Shown: positions 1-9,297, counted from the first letter of the stretch. The stretch: 49,124 nt of DNA from Gammaproteobacteria bacterium (GCA_026710425.1 JAPORB010000073.1:1-49124); one strand, 5' to 3'. Notes: generated from the sequence alone by a model not told the origin. Made by a program: numbers and translations.

Positions 1-1
1 C

Positions 2-208
2 ATGCAGTGCCAGTACCGCTACCTAAATCAGGTGCCATTGAACAAGTCACACCCCAATTTGGTGGTAAACTTTCTCGAACTCCGGGAAACCGAACCTGAT
101 GGGAAACGGCAACGCCTCTCTTGGGTCGCCGACCTCAAAATCACCACACAGAATGTGAAAAGATCATGCGGGCGGGTCGCGCTGGAAAGTGGAGAAAGCT
201 GGAAGTGA
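2..208 (+). pseudogene. Transposase C-terminal remnant, frameshifted
   Basis: The reading frame contains LSWVADLKIT followed by QNV, which resembles the late part of DDE transposases of the group whose usual text is WVTDLPVT..NVY.IMRAGRARWKIE. The frame that follows QNV is wrong for the family, but a shifted frame from about position 160 reads KIMRAGRAGKW, restoring the similarity. I therefore read this as a decayed transposase with at least one frameshift, cut by the window edge. The first ATG is not a meaningful start. The family assignment is from memory of the motif and is moderate at best. Confidence 0.5.
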
Positions 209-714
209 AACGTCCGTCAGATAGAGGAGGGGTTGCTTGCGACTGCAAGTCAAATTGAGTGGAAAATTAGCTGATGAGAACGCATTCTGACGAGTAAAAA
301 CCACAAAAAATCAGGGGGCAGACATCATTCTGGCTGAGATTACCCTCAAATCATCGGCACAAACCCACTGACGACCCTTTAGCGGGAATTGCTGATGGGC
401 TTGGCACCTGGCTTCTAACGCGGTCCGATGGTCCTGCCCACTAAAAGCATTGCAGCAGCTTACCCGCATCTTTCGGCAAGTTTGATTCTTTGGTATAGAT
501 ATATTACTCCAACAGCCTATAATACGCCGCATTCTCAACCAGTGACATAGATTGCCTGCATTCCTCAATCTTCAAGTACCAGAATGCTTGACTTTGATAG
601 CTGTCCGTTAGGGACAATGACCGACTTGGGCATTGAGGCCACGTGCTTCATCATGCTTCTGGCCTGTCTATTCACGAACCGACAGACCTACAATGGTTCC
701 GTGGTTAGATTCTG
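209..714. other. Gene-poor stretch upstream of the phosphate transporter
   Basis: I see no convincing gene here. A minus-strand open frame at 311-568 has unusual composition (many Cys, Arg and His) and no family I recognise. The stretch lies between a transposase remnant and a housekeeping transporter, so it is probably insertion-sequence debris plus the transporter's promoter. No clear Pho-box-like repeat was found upstream of 715. Confidence 0.4.
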
Positions 715-1998
715 ATGTCAGATATCCTCCTCCAACACGGCATGATGCTACTGATTTTAGCCTGCCTTTTTGGGTTTATTATGGCCTATGGTGTCGGAGC
801 CAACGACGTTGCAAATGCCATGGGTACCTCAGTAGGTGCTCGCGCCATTACCATCAAACAGGCCATTCTCATCGCCATGGTGTTTGAGTTTTCGGGAGCC
901 TACTTGGCGGGCGGCGAGGTCACCTCAACTATTCGCAGCGGCATTATTGATGTCCAAACAGCAGATTTTGAGAACAACCCCGAGCTGCTTGTTTATGGCA
1001 TGTTGTCATCCTTACTTGCCGCGGGTGTTTGGCTGCTCATTGCCTCCTGGAAGGGCTGGCCGGTTTCCACAACCCATTCGATCATTGGAGCCATTATCGG
1101 GTTTGCAGTTGTAGGGGTCACGGCAGAATCAGTTATGTGGAACCAGGTGACCTCCATTGTCGCCAGCTGGGTTTTGTCTCCGCTTATGTCTGGAATCATT
1201 GCATTTGGCATTTTTATGAGCGTTCAAACTCTGGTGCTTGATACAGATAATCCCTTTGCCAATGCAAAAAAGTTCATTCCCGGCTACATCTTTCTGGTTG
1301 GCTTCATCATTTCCATGGTAACGCTGGTGAAAGGGTTGAGTCACATTGGCATGGAAGTTTCCTTCGGGCAAGCAGCAATCTACTCTGTTGGTATAGGAAT
1401 CCTGACCATGGCTGTGGGAATCATTCTATTACGCAATATTGAAGAAGATCCCACAGCAAGCAATGAGAACAATCCTGGAGAATTTTCTTCACTGGAGCGA
1501 CTGTTTGGTGTGCTAATGATATTCACTGCCTGTTCTATGGCCTTTGCCCATGGCTCCAATGATGTCGCCAATGCCATTGGCCCGTTGGCAGCTGTCAATG
1601 GTGTGGTGAGTAGCGGTGGCATATTCACTGAGGAATCTGCTTTGCCCGTATGGATACTGCTATTGGGTGGCGGTGGCATTGTGATTGGTTTGGCCACTCT
1701 TGGTTATCGAGTCATCGCCACTATTGGACAACATATTACGGAGCTTACCCCTAGTCGTGGGTTTGCTGCCGAAATAGCAGCTGCCATTACAGTAGTCATT
1801 GCTTCCGGCACTGGCATACCGGTTTCTACCACACATACTCTCGTGGGTGCAGTTCTTGGTGTTGGCATGGCGCGAGGAGTCAGCGCATTAAATCTGCGGG
1901 TTGTCGGCAAAATTTTCCTTTCTTGGATTGTTACATTACCGGCGGGTGCCGCTCTATCCATTGCATTTTTCTTCCTGTTCCGTGCTGCATTCAGTTAG
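715..1998 (+). CDS. pit: Inorganic phosphate transporter, PiT family
   Basis: This is a 427-residue polytopic membrane protein that should import inorganic phosphate, in PiT proteins usually as a metal-phosphate complex driven by a cation gradient. The two family signature repeats are visible: GANDVANA at residues 28-35 and GSNDVANA at 280-287, with the paired PVSTTH motifs at about 116-121 and 370. Their duplication reflects the inverted-repeat fold of the family. Hydrophobic helices fill the rest, with a short hydrophilic loop at about 241-262. The ATG at 715 lacks an obvious Shine-Dalgarno sequence, but no better in-frame start is seen. No DUF47 partner gene is adjacent, although one often accompanies pit genes. 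Confidence 0.93.
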   Translation: MSDILLQHGMMLLILACLFGFIMAYGVGANDVANAMGTSVGARAITIKQAILIAMVFEFSGAYLAGGEVTSTIRSGIIDVQTADFENNPELLVYGMLSSLLAAGVWLLIASWKGWPVSTTHSIIGAIIGFAVVGVTAESVMWNQVTSIVASWVLSPLMSGIIAFGIFMSVQTLVLDTDNPFANAKKFIPGYIFLVGFIISMVTLVKGLSHIGMEVSFGQAAIYSVGIGILTMAVGIILLRNIEEDPTASNENNPGEFSSLERLFGVLMIFTACSMAFAHGSNDVANAIGPLAAVNGVVSSGGIFTEESALPVWILLLGGGGIVIGLATLGYRVIATIGQHITELTPSRGFAAEIAAAITVVIASGTGIPVSTTHTLVGAVLGVGMARGVSALNLRVVGKIFLSWIVTLPAGAALSIAFFFLFRAAFS

Positions 1999-2382
1999 GA
2001 TGCCCCGTTATCATTTTGCACACCAGCAAGTCATTTTTGTTTAGCAAGACACGCCGTCTCTCGGCTGGTCTAAAACCGGTAACTAGACCTCGATGCAGAT
2101 TAGGATAGGCATAAGATAGTCTGTGTGGCTTGCCTATGGCAATATATGGATAAAGCCCAAAACCTATTTTCGACTACCATCTGATTGCGAGTAAGGAACA
2201 GGAATTACCGATTGACTTTAAGATTACTTGATCCTCAATTGCTGGAATGAAGGTATTACTGAAGATGATCCGGAAGTTATACGGTCAGAACCCGCTAGAA
2301 CCTTGCTGAAACTTTTAACAATAAGGATAACATGATGAGTAAAGTTACTGCTAGATCAGGATGACATGTTCTTTGTTCTGTC
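1999..2382. other. Intergenic region with a possible 10-codon leader ORF
   Basis: This stretch separates the phosphate transporter from the MFS gene. Its only notable content is a short ORF at 2332-2364 described separately. I see no RNA gene or strong terminator. Confidence 0.4.
2332..2364 (+). other. Possible leader peptide ORF before the MFS gene
   Basis: The ORF reads MMSKVTARSG and stops at TGA (2362-2364). It is preceded by AAGGA at 2323-2327, a better ribosome-binding site than the one before the MFS start at 2383. Its second ATG (2335) is in the same frame as the MFS gene and begins ATGAGTAAA, as does the MFS start. Either it is a translated leader, or it is the original MFS start now cut off by a stop codon. 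No experiment-independent proof of translation is available. Confidence 0.3.
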
Positions 2383-3621
2383 ATGAGTAAAATGAATCCA
2401 GTTAAGCCTTCTGCAAATTCTTACCGACTGGTCCTGCTCAGTGCCTGTGCATTGCTGATCTTGTCATTTGGCTACCGAGCCGGGTTTGGCCTTCTTATCG
2501 TCCCAATGTCTGAGACTAGGGGCTGGGGCCGGGATGTGCTAGCAATGGCACTGGGTGTACAGAATCTGGTGTGGGGTATCAGTGCTATCATCGCCGGCGG
2601 TCTGGCAGATCGGTTTGGCAATCTGAGAGTGCTGTTGGTTGGAGTCTGTTGCTATGCCATTGGCATGCTGGCGATGTCAGTTTCAACGACTGAGTTGCAG
2701 ATCATGAGCAGTGCTGGATTGATGGTTGGTGCTGGCATTGCCGGCTCCTCATTCGGCATTGTGCTACCCTCAATCGCCCGAGCAGTTCCAGAAGAGAGGC
2801 GTGGCTGGGCCATTGGGATCGGGACAGCGGCTGGCAGCGCTGGCCAGTTTCTGGTGGTGCCAGTAGTGCAATTTGCAGTGGATTGGGTCGGCTGGATGTA
2901 TGCCCTGCAATTAATGGGTCTGTCAGGCTTTCTAATGGCCGTATTTTGTCTGCCACTTGCCAAGTATAGTGGTGTTACCGAGCAGACTGGGTCGGACATA
3001 AGTCAGCCAGGCCTGATGAGCATTGCAATAAGAGCATTTTCGGTGGAGTCCTACCGGTTGCTAATCATGGGATTCTTTGTATGCGGCTTTCATCTGGCCT
3101 TCATCACCGTTCATCTGCCAGCTTATTTGGTTGACCTTGGATTTTCTGCACAAATTGGGGCTTGGAGTATTAGTCTCATCGGACTATTCAACATTGTGGG
3201 TGCCTATTATTCGGGAATTATCAGTGGCAAGAGTTCCATGCGCAAGCTGCTGGCGTGGATTTACATCGGCCGGGCAATCACCATTACTCTTTTCATCTCT
3301 GTCCCGATCTCGCTACCATCAATAATGACTTTCAGTGCGGCCATGGGCTTTCTTTGGTTGGCCACGATCCCGCCCACCTCTGGCCTGGTCGCTGTCTTCT
3401 TTGGCACGCGTTATATGTCATTTCTGTATGGCATCGTTTTCCTTAGTCACCAACTGGGCAGTTTCGCTGGTGTGTGGCTTGGTGGCTGGTGGTATGAAGC
3501 CTATGGCAACTACCAAGGGCTTTGGATAGCTGGAATTATTCTGGCCATAACCGCTGCATTGCTGCACTGGCCCATCGTGGAGCGGGATTTTTCGGCCCGG
3601 TTGAAACCCGCTACTGCCTGA
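2383..3621 (+). CDS. Major facilitator superfamily transporter
   Basis: This is a 412-residue protein with about twelve hydrophobic segments, the normal size for a 12-helix MFS permease of the inner membrane. The loop after the second helix reads GGLADRFGNLRV, matching the MFS motif A (GxLaDrxGrkx). The overall pattern resembles monocarboxylate or organic-anion type MFS_1 members, but the substrate cannot be told from sequence alone. The start at 2383 has no good Shine-Dalgarno sequence. A short ORF with a better one lies just upstream, and both begin ATGAGTAAA, so the start is somewhat uncertain. The gene converges on the tRNA-Sec gene. Confidence 0.85.
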   Translation: MSKMNPVKPSANSYRLVLLSACALLILSFGYRAGFGLLIVPMSETRGWGRDVLAMALGVQNLVWGISAIIAGGLADRFGNLRVLLVGVCCYAIGMLAMSVSTTELQIMSSAGLMVGAGIAGSSFGIVLPSIARAVPEERRGWAIGIGTAAGSAGQFLVVPVVQFAVDWVGWMYALQLMGLSGFLMAVFCLPLAKYSGVTEQTGSDISQPGLMSIAIRAFSVESYRLLIMGFFVCGFHLAFITVHLPAYLVDLGFSAQIGAWSISLIGLFNIVGAYYSGIISGKSSMRKLLAWIYIGRAITITLFISVPISLPSIMTFSAAMGFLWLATIPPTSGLVAVFFGTRYMSFLYGIVFLSHQLGSFAGVWLGGWWYEAYGNYQGLWIAGIILAITAALLHWPIVERDFSARLKPATA

Positions 3622-3689
3622 GAGTTGCGACTTATTATGGATTCACGGTGGACAGATGAACTTTACTGGTCGGGGGGCGAATATGGTGG

Positions 3690-3785
3690 TGGCGGAAGAG
3701 GCAGGAGTCGAACCCACCAAGCCTGCTCTTAACAGACTTCACCGGGTTTGAAGTCCGGGCACCCCACCGGGGATGATACTCTTCC
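3690..3785 (-). tRNA. selC: tRNA-Sec (anticodon UCA)
   Basis: Read on the minus strand, the gene starts GGAAGAG and ends CTCTTCC-G-CCA, so the CCA tail is encoded. The anticodon loop is CTTCAAA with anticodon TCA, which decodes UGA. The hallmarks of tRNA-Sec are present: a 6-bp D stem (CATCCC with GGGGTG around a short loop), a long variable arm with a 7-bp stem (AAGTCTG with CAGGCTT), the T-loop TTCGACT, and a total length of 96 nt. The eighth acceptor pair and the pair closing the anticodon stem look mismatched (T-C and A-C). This gene gives the cell its UGA-decoding tRNA and supports reading the in-frame UGA at 13410 as selenocysteine. The selA, selB and selD genes are not in the window. 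Confidence 0.96.
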
Positions 3786-3830
3786 ATAACGAAGTTTAGC
3801 ACAACGTTTTCAATTCAAGGTAACTCAATT
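3786..3830 (-). promoter_or_regulatory. selC: Possible tRNA-Sec promoter
   Basis: Seven bases upstream of the mature tRNA 5' end the minus strand reads TGCTAAACT, an extended -10-like element. Candidate -35 sequences (TTGAAT, TTGAAA) are present, but at suboptimal spacing. This is a weak match by eye. Confidence 0.3.
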
Positions 3831-3908
3831 TTCGCAATGCAGGCAATTCAACCTCAAAATGAAGATTCATTCGCATTTTCAGTGTTCCTGTTTAGGACTG
3901 CTAACAAC

Positions 3909-4715
3909 TCAGGGTACCCGATTTAACCCCCAGTCATAATCTGTGTAGCGAATTCCCCTGCTTCCGGCCCCAAGCCGATAAACCTCATTCCTGCTCAATC
4001 CCAGCTGCTCGGAATAATGGGCTAAAAAATCCAATATGGTATGTGATTCAGAACCACTTTCCTCAAAATCCTCCCTGTACCAGTCAAAAATTGGAGAGAG
4101 GTAAAGGCGGTCTGCGCCCGGATAGTTTCTGGTTCGATCAGATAGAAAGCGTTGCGTCGCCTCTTCCAGTTGTTGCTCCAGGCGTGGGCCTATGTATGCC
4201 TCATTGCGCAACGCGGGACAGCCGATGGCGGCACAGTTTAAAGCGAAGTGAATCCTTGGCTCATAATAGCGATCCCAACCCCTAATCATGCCATGCTCAA
4301 TCTCATCAAGTGAGATCTGCTCTCCAAACAGGTTTACAAACTTTCGACGCCAGGCTGCCTTCGGAAGCAAACCAACGTCCCTGATTGAAGAGAGACCAGG
4401 CTCCTGCTGCAACACAAGTTCCACCGTCCAGGCATTATAGGCATTAATCAGGAAGGCAAGCTGATCTTCCAGACTCCAGGCATCAAAATCCCCTCTGTCC
4501 ACAGCGGACAGCTGGCCCAAGTATCTGGTCAACTGCTCGCTTTCACGGAGTACACCGGCATAATCCAGCTGGCTCGCCTGTCCATCTCGCAACACCTTGA
4601 CATGCCGCTCAAGCAACTCATCCCATGGAGAATGATCGACCTGTGCCACAGCCCAGAAACTGAACCCCCACAGGATTGCGATCGTCAACGGTATTAAAGG
4701 TTTCACTGGCATCAT
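3909..4715 (-). CDS. Exported DUF547-domain protein
   Basis: From the ATG at 4715 this is a 268-residue protein. It begins with a signal peptide (hydrophobic segment IPLTIAILWGFSF, likely cleavage after AVA), so it is probably periplasmic. The body matches DUF547: a central NAYNAWTVELVL segment, FALNCAAIGCPALRNEAY, and a C-terminal YLSPIFDWYREDF. DUF547 proteins have no settled biochemical role; some are thought to be peptidase- or transglutaminase-like. The open frame extends upstream to a TTG at 4823, but that extension would bury the signal peptide, so I prefer 4715 (or the adjacent ATG at 4712). The gene lies just upstream of tRNA-Sec on the same strand, 123 nt from it. Confidence 0.8.
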   Translation of the reverse strand: MMPVKPLIPLTIAILWGFSFWAVAQVDHSPWDELLERHVKVLRDGQASQLDYAGVLRESEQLTRYLGQLSAVDRGDFDAWSLEDQLAFLINAYNAWTVELVLQQEPGLSSIRDVGLLPKAAWRRKFVNLFGEQISLDEIEHGMIRGWDRYYEPRIHFALNCAAIGCPALRNEAYIGPRLEQQLEEATQRFLSDRTRNYPGADRLYLSPIFDWYREDFEESGSESHTILDFLAHYSEQLGLSRNEVYRLGAGSRGIRYTDYDWGLNRVP

Positions 4716-4875
4716 TTCAATTTCCAATTCTGGAATAATCTGCCCCACGCTGTACTGAATTTCCCAATACCAACTTGAATCAACTCGCAGGTTCTGCGCA
4801 AAATAAGCTGATATACTCTTCAAAAAAGAGGTAAATCCTAAGTATCATCGAACCGATATGGACTGGACCAAAAAG

Positions 4876-4896
4876 GTAACAGAAAATGTCTGTTAC
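4876..4896. repeat. Palindrome with 8-bp perfect arms between divergent genes
   Basis: GTAACAGA (4876-4883) and TCTGTTAC (4889-4896) are perfect inverted copies separated by AAATG. The site lies between the divergent DUF547 and fabH-like genes, so it could be a repressor operator serving either. There is no T-run after it, which argues against a terminator. The bound factor is unknown. Confidence 0.5.
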
Positions 4897-5132
4897 TCGA
4901 GCATCATACAGGAATTATAACTGGGAGACTCAAATTGCTTTCCTGTCGGTCTCAGAGGAAATAAAGTACTTTCCCGGCAAAGCAGAACCTGCCTGCGGAT
5001 ACTCATGGCTATTTTAACTAATGTCACTTGAAGTCTCGTGAGCTTGCTAAAGCATTATTTAATAAGGAATGGCTGGGCATCTACATATCCACCGATTGCC
5101 TTTGATATCCTGCATGATGCAGGGGAGCAAAT

Positions 5133-6209
5133 ATGCACTATGCTGAAATTACCGGCTGGGGCAAATGTGTCCCTCCCGCCATTCTAAGCAACGATGATCT
5201 ATCCACATTCCTGGAAACCTCCGACGAATGGATTACCACGCGGACGGGAATCAAGGAGCGGAGAATCTGCCACTGTAATTTTTCCGACATGGCAATTGTG
5301 GCAGCCAAACATGCACTGGCCGCAGCAGACCTGGATCCCATACAAATTGATCTGATACTGCTGGGCAGTCTGACCAATGATTCACTATGTCCCAATACAG
5401 CTTCAGTGGTCCAGGATGCACTGGGAGCCCGCAATTCAGCAGCAATCGATATCAATACCGCCTGTACCGGCTTTCTGTACGGACTGCATATCGGAACCAA
5501 TCTGATTCGCACAGGTGCCCATAATAAGATTCTGGTTATTGGAGGAGAGTTCATCTCACACTACATGAATTGGTCACTGCGTGATGTTGCCGTGCTTTTT
5601 GGCGATGCCTGTGGTGCTGTTGTGATCGAAGCTGCCGAGAGACCTACCGGGCTGTTGTCGGCTCGTATCGGATGTGAAGCAGAGGCAAATAATGCCATTC
5701 AGATCACCAATCTGGGGTCGGCCTATTCAAGGCTGAGCGAAGATTTTCTCTACAATGATTGGCATTTTGAAGGACAGGAGGTTTTCAGGCGAGCGGTTAA
5801 AAGTATGGCGCGAGCCTGTAATGCTGCTCTCACTGACTGCAAGTTAAGTGTGCAAGATATAAGCCTGGTGATACCGCATCAGGCCAACAAGCGCATACTG
5901 GATGCACTCGCAACACGTTTGAGAGTCGATACGAACAGGGTGTTTGTCAATCTCCACAAATATGGGAACACCTCAGCCGGTACCATTCCTGTTGCTTTGA
6001 CAGAGGCATTGGAAGAGGGGCGTATTCAACCTGGAGATTATTTGTTACTGACCTCCTTTGGTGCCGGTTTGACTTGGGGTGCAGCAGTAGTTTGCTGGGG
6101 CGAACGAGCCACACCTCTGGCTGTATCCGAGGCCACATTGCCACCCTGCGATCAGACTGCCCTGGAAATTCTGGGACCTCATATACAGCGGTATGCTGAG
6201 CTTCGTTAG
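5133..6209 (+). CDS. 3-oxoacyl-ACP synthase III-like protein (FabH family)
   Basis: This 358-residue thiolase-fold enzyme should condense an acyl-CoA or acyl-ACP starter with a malonyl unit. The full KAS III catalytic triad is present: Cys111 in NTACTGF, His249 in IPHQANKRI and Asn279 in KYGNTSAG, plus the C-terminal GAGLTWGA loop. The N-terminal SDEWITTRTGIKERR is also typical. The length is slightly above housekeeping FabH (about 320) because of an extra C-terminal tail of roughly 35 residues. No fab genes flank it, so it is probably a secondary paralogue for a special starter unit rather than the main fatty-acid initiator. AGGGGAGC precedes the ATG at a good distance. Confidence 0.88.
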   Translation: MHYAEITGWGKCVPPAILSNDDLSTFLETSDEWITTRTGIKERRICHCNFSDMAIVAAKHALAAADLDPIQIDLILLGSLTNDSLCPNTASVVQDALGARNSAAIDINTACTGFLYGLHIGTNLIRTGAHNKILVIGGEFISHYMNWSLRDVAVLFGDACGAVVIEAAERPTGLLSARIGCEAEANNAIQITNLGSAYSRLSEDFLYNDWHFEGQEVFRRAVKSMARACNAALTDCKLSVQDISLVIPHQANKRILDALATRLRVDTNRVFVNLHKYGNTSAGTIPVALTEALEEGRIQPGDYLLLTSFGAGLTWGAAVVCWGERATPLAVSEATLPPCDQTALEILGPHIQRYAELR

Positions 6210-6685
6210 CTTGGACTACCAAGAGAACCACCAGGAACGACTTGAAGTGCTAGATGGACTACCGATGAATTTCTGCGACTCATCCGCGCATGTCCAGACA
6301 TGTTTTAGCGGAGCATTGACGGGCTGGAATCAATAATTCAGAGTGACCCGAATTGCGCCAACTTCAAGCCGCCTGGTAATCGATAGCAGTCAAATACAGG
6401 CCAATGAAGTCGATATTGACAAGTATGAATTCTCGACTACCAGTTTGCCGTGTTCAATTGCAGATAGTTCGCAGTTGTTCCCTTTGCCGTCTTAGTTGCA
6501 GATCAAGTCTTCCAATGCCCGACCGCTGGATAAAATCCAGCGCAAATGTTTCAAAAAAGCTGGCAGAAAATAGTGCCGAGGTCAGGACATCTGAATTTAT
6601 CAAAAACCATCGATAATGAATTAAATTTCTGATTTAAGTTAATCAGCCTGAAACCAAATAGTTATCGGTAACAAGAGATAATCAC
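6210..6685. other. Intergenic region without a supported gene
   Basis: An open frame at 6404-6616 is Cys/Arg/Ser-rich and resembles no family I know, so I do not call it. The region presumably holds the promoter of the AlkB-like gene at 6686. Confidence 0.4.
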
Positions 6686-7321
6686 ATGCCCCATCAACTT
6701 GAATTTCAATTACCTCCAGAGGAATCAGCTTTGTCCGTACCATCAGACCAACTTGAGCTATTGCGCCAGGGTGAAGCTGATTACCGAACTAACTTCATTA
6801 CAGAGGAAGAAGAAGGAAATCTTATCGAAGCAATCAACCAACAGAATTGGGATAGCAGTCTACAGCGCCGAGTACAACATTACGGTTATCGCTATGACTA
6901 CAAGATGCGTAAAACAACCACTGATGAGAAGATTGGTGAACTACCCGACTGGGTATCGTTTCTGTGCGACAGATTAGTGGCGCATAATATTTTTGAGGTC
7001 CATCCGCAACAGCTAATTGTCAATGAATATGAACCTGGCCAAGGCATCGCCCCGCATGCCGACAGAGGTTGCTTCGGACCTGTTGTGGCAAGTATTTCGA
7101 TAGGTAGCAACTGCATGATGGATATTTACTGCAAGCCAATGTTGAGGACGGAGTCCTTCCAGATCGTACTTGAACGCTGTAGCCTGCTGGTGCTGAGTGG
7201 ACAATCGCGATATCACTGGCTACACGGGATACATCCAGGCAAGACTGATTTACAGAACGGGCGAAAAATACCGCGCAGTCGACGGCTTTCGCTAACCTTT
7301 CGCACCATGGTAAATCCCTGA
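6686..7321 (+). CDS. AlkB-like 2-oxoglutarate/Fe(II) dioxygenase
   Basis: This 211-residue protein carries the 2OG-Fe(II) oxygenase core. The iron ligands are His124 and Asp126 in APHADR and the distal His180 in WLHGI. The 2-oxoglutarate-binding arginine is in RSRRLSLTFR (about 200-206). The nucleotide-recognition side reads QHYGYRYDYKMR, close to ALKBH8-like and bacterial AlkB paralogues. The likely activity is oxidative demethylation of alkylated nucleic acid, though a tRNA-directed hydroxylase is possible. The ATG follows a weak AAGAGAT site. No ada or alkA gene is adjacent. Confidence 0.85.
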   Translation: MPHQLEFQLPPEESALSVPSDQLELLRQGEADYRTNFITEEEEGNLIEAINQQNWDSSLQRRVQHYGYRYDYKMRKTTTDEKIGELPDWVSFLCDRLVAHNIFEVHPQQLIVNEYEPGQGIAPHADRGCFGPVVASISIGSNCMMDIYCKPMLRTESFQIVLERCSLLVLSGQSRYHWLHGIHPGKTDLQNGRKIPRSRRLSLTFRTMVNP

Positions 7322-7541
7322 CGATCAGAAAAACAATAACGGTTACCATTGAATTATTGCGGAATACTGCTAAGGTCGAAATAAAGTCAGACAACTCGCC
7401 CCCAAAATCAGAATCTGGTGCGTTCATGATGCAATGCTAACTTGCCATCTGATAAGGCTTGCAGCGATTATACTGATCGACATGACTGCTTATCTGGCTT
7501 GCTTCCCAACTCAATTAATTGACTGTCATCGATAATCCTTC

Positions 7542-7877
7542 ATGTCATTGCTCACCTTGGCTTCGCTCACGTTGCTTGCAGCACTGATTGCTCTATGGTG
7601 GCAAAGCGATCAGGTGAAACGCAGGGCACTGCAATTGGTAAGACAGCGATGCAGTCAATTGAATCTGCAGCTACTGGATCAAACCATGGTATTGCGAGGC
7701 CTTTGGCCTGGCAGAGACTCTCAAGGAGTGCTGCGGATGCGACGCCGCTACGAATTTGAATTCACCTCAACTGGCCAGACTCGCCACACCGGTTTACTGG
7801 TGCTTGTCGGTGCTATAGTGCAGAGTCTGGAACTTGAACCACATCCCATACCTGAAGAGAGGCAAAACCTGCATTAG
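7542..7877 (+). CDS. DUF3301 small membrane-anchored protein
   Basis: This 111-residue protein has one N-terminal hydrophobic helix (about residues 4-20), followed by a basic cytoplasmic domain. The pattern LNLQLLDQTMVLRG, then RRRYEFEFTSTGQTR and GLLVLVG, fits DUF3301, a family I know mainly from gammaproteobacteria. Its function is unknown. It converges on the MATE gene with only 4 nt between stop codons. Confidence 0.8.
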   Translation: MSLLTLASLTLLAALIALWWQSDQVKRRALQLVRQRCSQLNLQLLDQTMVLRGLWPGRDSQGVLRMRRRYEFEFTSTGQTRHTGLLVLVGAIVQSLELEPHPIPEERQNLH

Positions 7878-7881
7878 GCAC

Positions 7882-9219
7882 TTACAGACCGAGCTGTGAA
7901 GTATCCGCCATGGGGAAGGACCGAAGTAATTTCGGGTAGTAGAAGAGCAGTGCCAAAGCCCGGGCCAGGACATAGATAATCATAGCCCACCATAAACCAA
8001 CCATCCCCATCCTCTCGATCAAAAACCACCAGGCTGCGAGAAAAATCAGCAGAGATGCTATCGCTGCATTACGCATTTCTCCGGTAAATGAAACGCCTAT
8101 AAAGATCCCATCAAGCTGGAAGGCCATGAAGGAACACAAGACATAAATCGCAGTCAGCCATAACAACTCACCCGCCAGTTCCTGAACATTGACCAGATCG
8201 GTGAGCAAAGCGACAAGCCCAGCACCAAAAACATAAATTCCCAGTGCCAGCAGACTCGCAGTCAGGAGGGCCAACATGGTCGTTCGCTTCACTGCCACCT
8301 TGAACGCAGCACAGTTGCCCGCGCCCATAGCCTTGCCTGCCAGTGATTCGACGACAAACGCATACCCGTCGAGAAAGAAGGCCGAGAAGGCGATCAACTG
8401 CAATAAAATGTGATTTGCAGCTAGTGCCGCATTACCGAAGCGGGCACTTTGATCAGTGAAAAAGGCGAAGGAAAAGACCAGCATTACTGTACGAATCATG
8501 ATGTCAAGGTTGGCAGTCAGCATGCCATACAGCGCATACCGATCCAGAATGCGTTGAATCGGCCATAGGCCCTTGCCTGCCCAGTCGATACGCAGTCTGG
8601 ATACAACAACAATACAAGCATAAAACATTGAAAACCACTCAGCGATCACCGTGCCCAGGGCAATTCCTCGAGCTCCCATTTCCAAATAACCGGCAAATAG
8701 AATATCCAGAATAATGTTCAATCCGTTGAGCAAAACCTGTACCCGCAACACACTACGGCTCTCACCCTGTCCAATTAGCAAACCCATGAAGGCAAAAATG
8801 GACAGCGTGGCTGGTGCGCCCCAGATCCGAATGAAAAAATACTCCTCTGCCAGAGCCTCAACACCAGCACTGGCATTTAGTAGTCCAAAAGAAAGTCTTG
8901 CGATAACTCCCTGCAAACTGATCAGAGCAATGCCCAGCATCAGGGCCAGTAGCAGGGAGCGTCCCAATGCTGCACGCACGCCCACGTCGTCACCTGCCCC
9001 GCTGGCCCGTGCCACGAAACCGGTAGTCCCCATACGCAAGAAACCCAAACTCCAGTATAGGAAAGAAAAAATAATAGAACCCAGCGCGATCGCACCTAGG
9101 TCAGTTACCTTACCAACATTGCCAATCACCGCCGTATCGACCAAACCTAGCAGTGGCACGGCGGTATTGGCCAAGATAAGCGGCCAGGCACGTTGTAAAA
9201 TTTCTCTATATCCGGTCAT
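7882..9219 (-). CDS. dinF: MATE-family multidrug exporter, DinF type
   Basis: From the ATG at 9219 the protein is 445 residues with about twelve membrane helices, the normal MATE size. The text LLGLVDTAVIGNVG near the N-terminus and GFLRMGTTGFVARASG are characteristic of the DinF branch, which exports cationic compounds using a Na+ or H+ gradient. The frame extends upstream to 9297, but the extra 26 residues are Cys-rich and hydrophilic and lack family similarity. I therefore start at MTGYREIL. No lexA gene is adjacent and I did not see an SOS box, so the dinF symbol reflects homology only. Confidence 0.85.
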   Translation of the reverse strand: MTGYREILQRAWPLILANTAVPLLGLVDTAVIGNVGKVTDLGAIALGSIIFSFLYWSLGFLRMGTTGFVARASGAGDDVGVRAALGRSLLLALMLGIALISLQGVIARLSFGLLNASAGVEALAEEYFFIRIWGAPATLSIFAFMGLLIGQGESRSVLRVQVLLNGLNIILDILFAGYLEMGARGIALGTVIAEWFSMFYACIVVVSRLRIDWAGKGLWPIQRILDRYALYGMLTANLDIMIRTVMLVFSFAFFTDQSARFGNAALAANHILLQLIAFSAFFLDGYAFVVESLAGKAMGAGNCAAFKVAVKRTTMLALLTASLLALGIYVFGAGLVALLTDLVNVQELAGELLWLTAIYVLCSFMAFQLDGIFIGVSFTGEMRNAAIASLLIFLAAWWFLIERMGMVGLWWAMIIYVLARALALLFYYPKLLRSFPMADTSQLGL

Positions 9220-9297
9220 CTGGCTGCAGGTTCGAAGAAACAGATCAACAAGGAGAATATAGCAGGAGCCACAGCAAGGTTTCTGGTGGCTTTTCAA

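Noticed and set aside
311-568. Minus-strand ORF
   Set aside because: Odd composition, no recognisable family and no clear ribosome-binding site.
6404-6616. Plus-strand ORF of 70 codons
   Set aside because: Cys/Arg/Ser-rich text, no good ribosome-binding site and no similarity I can name.
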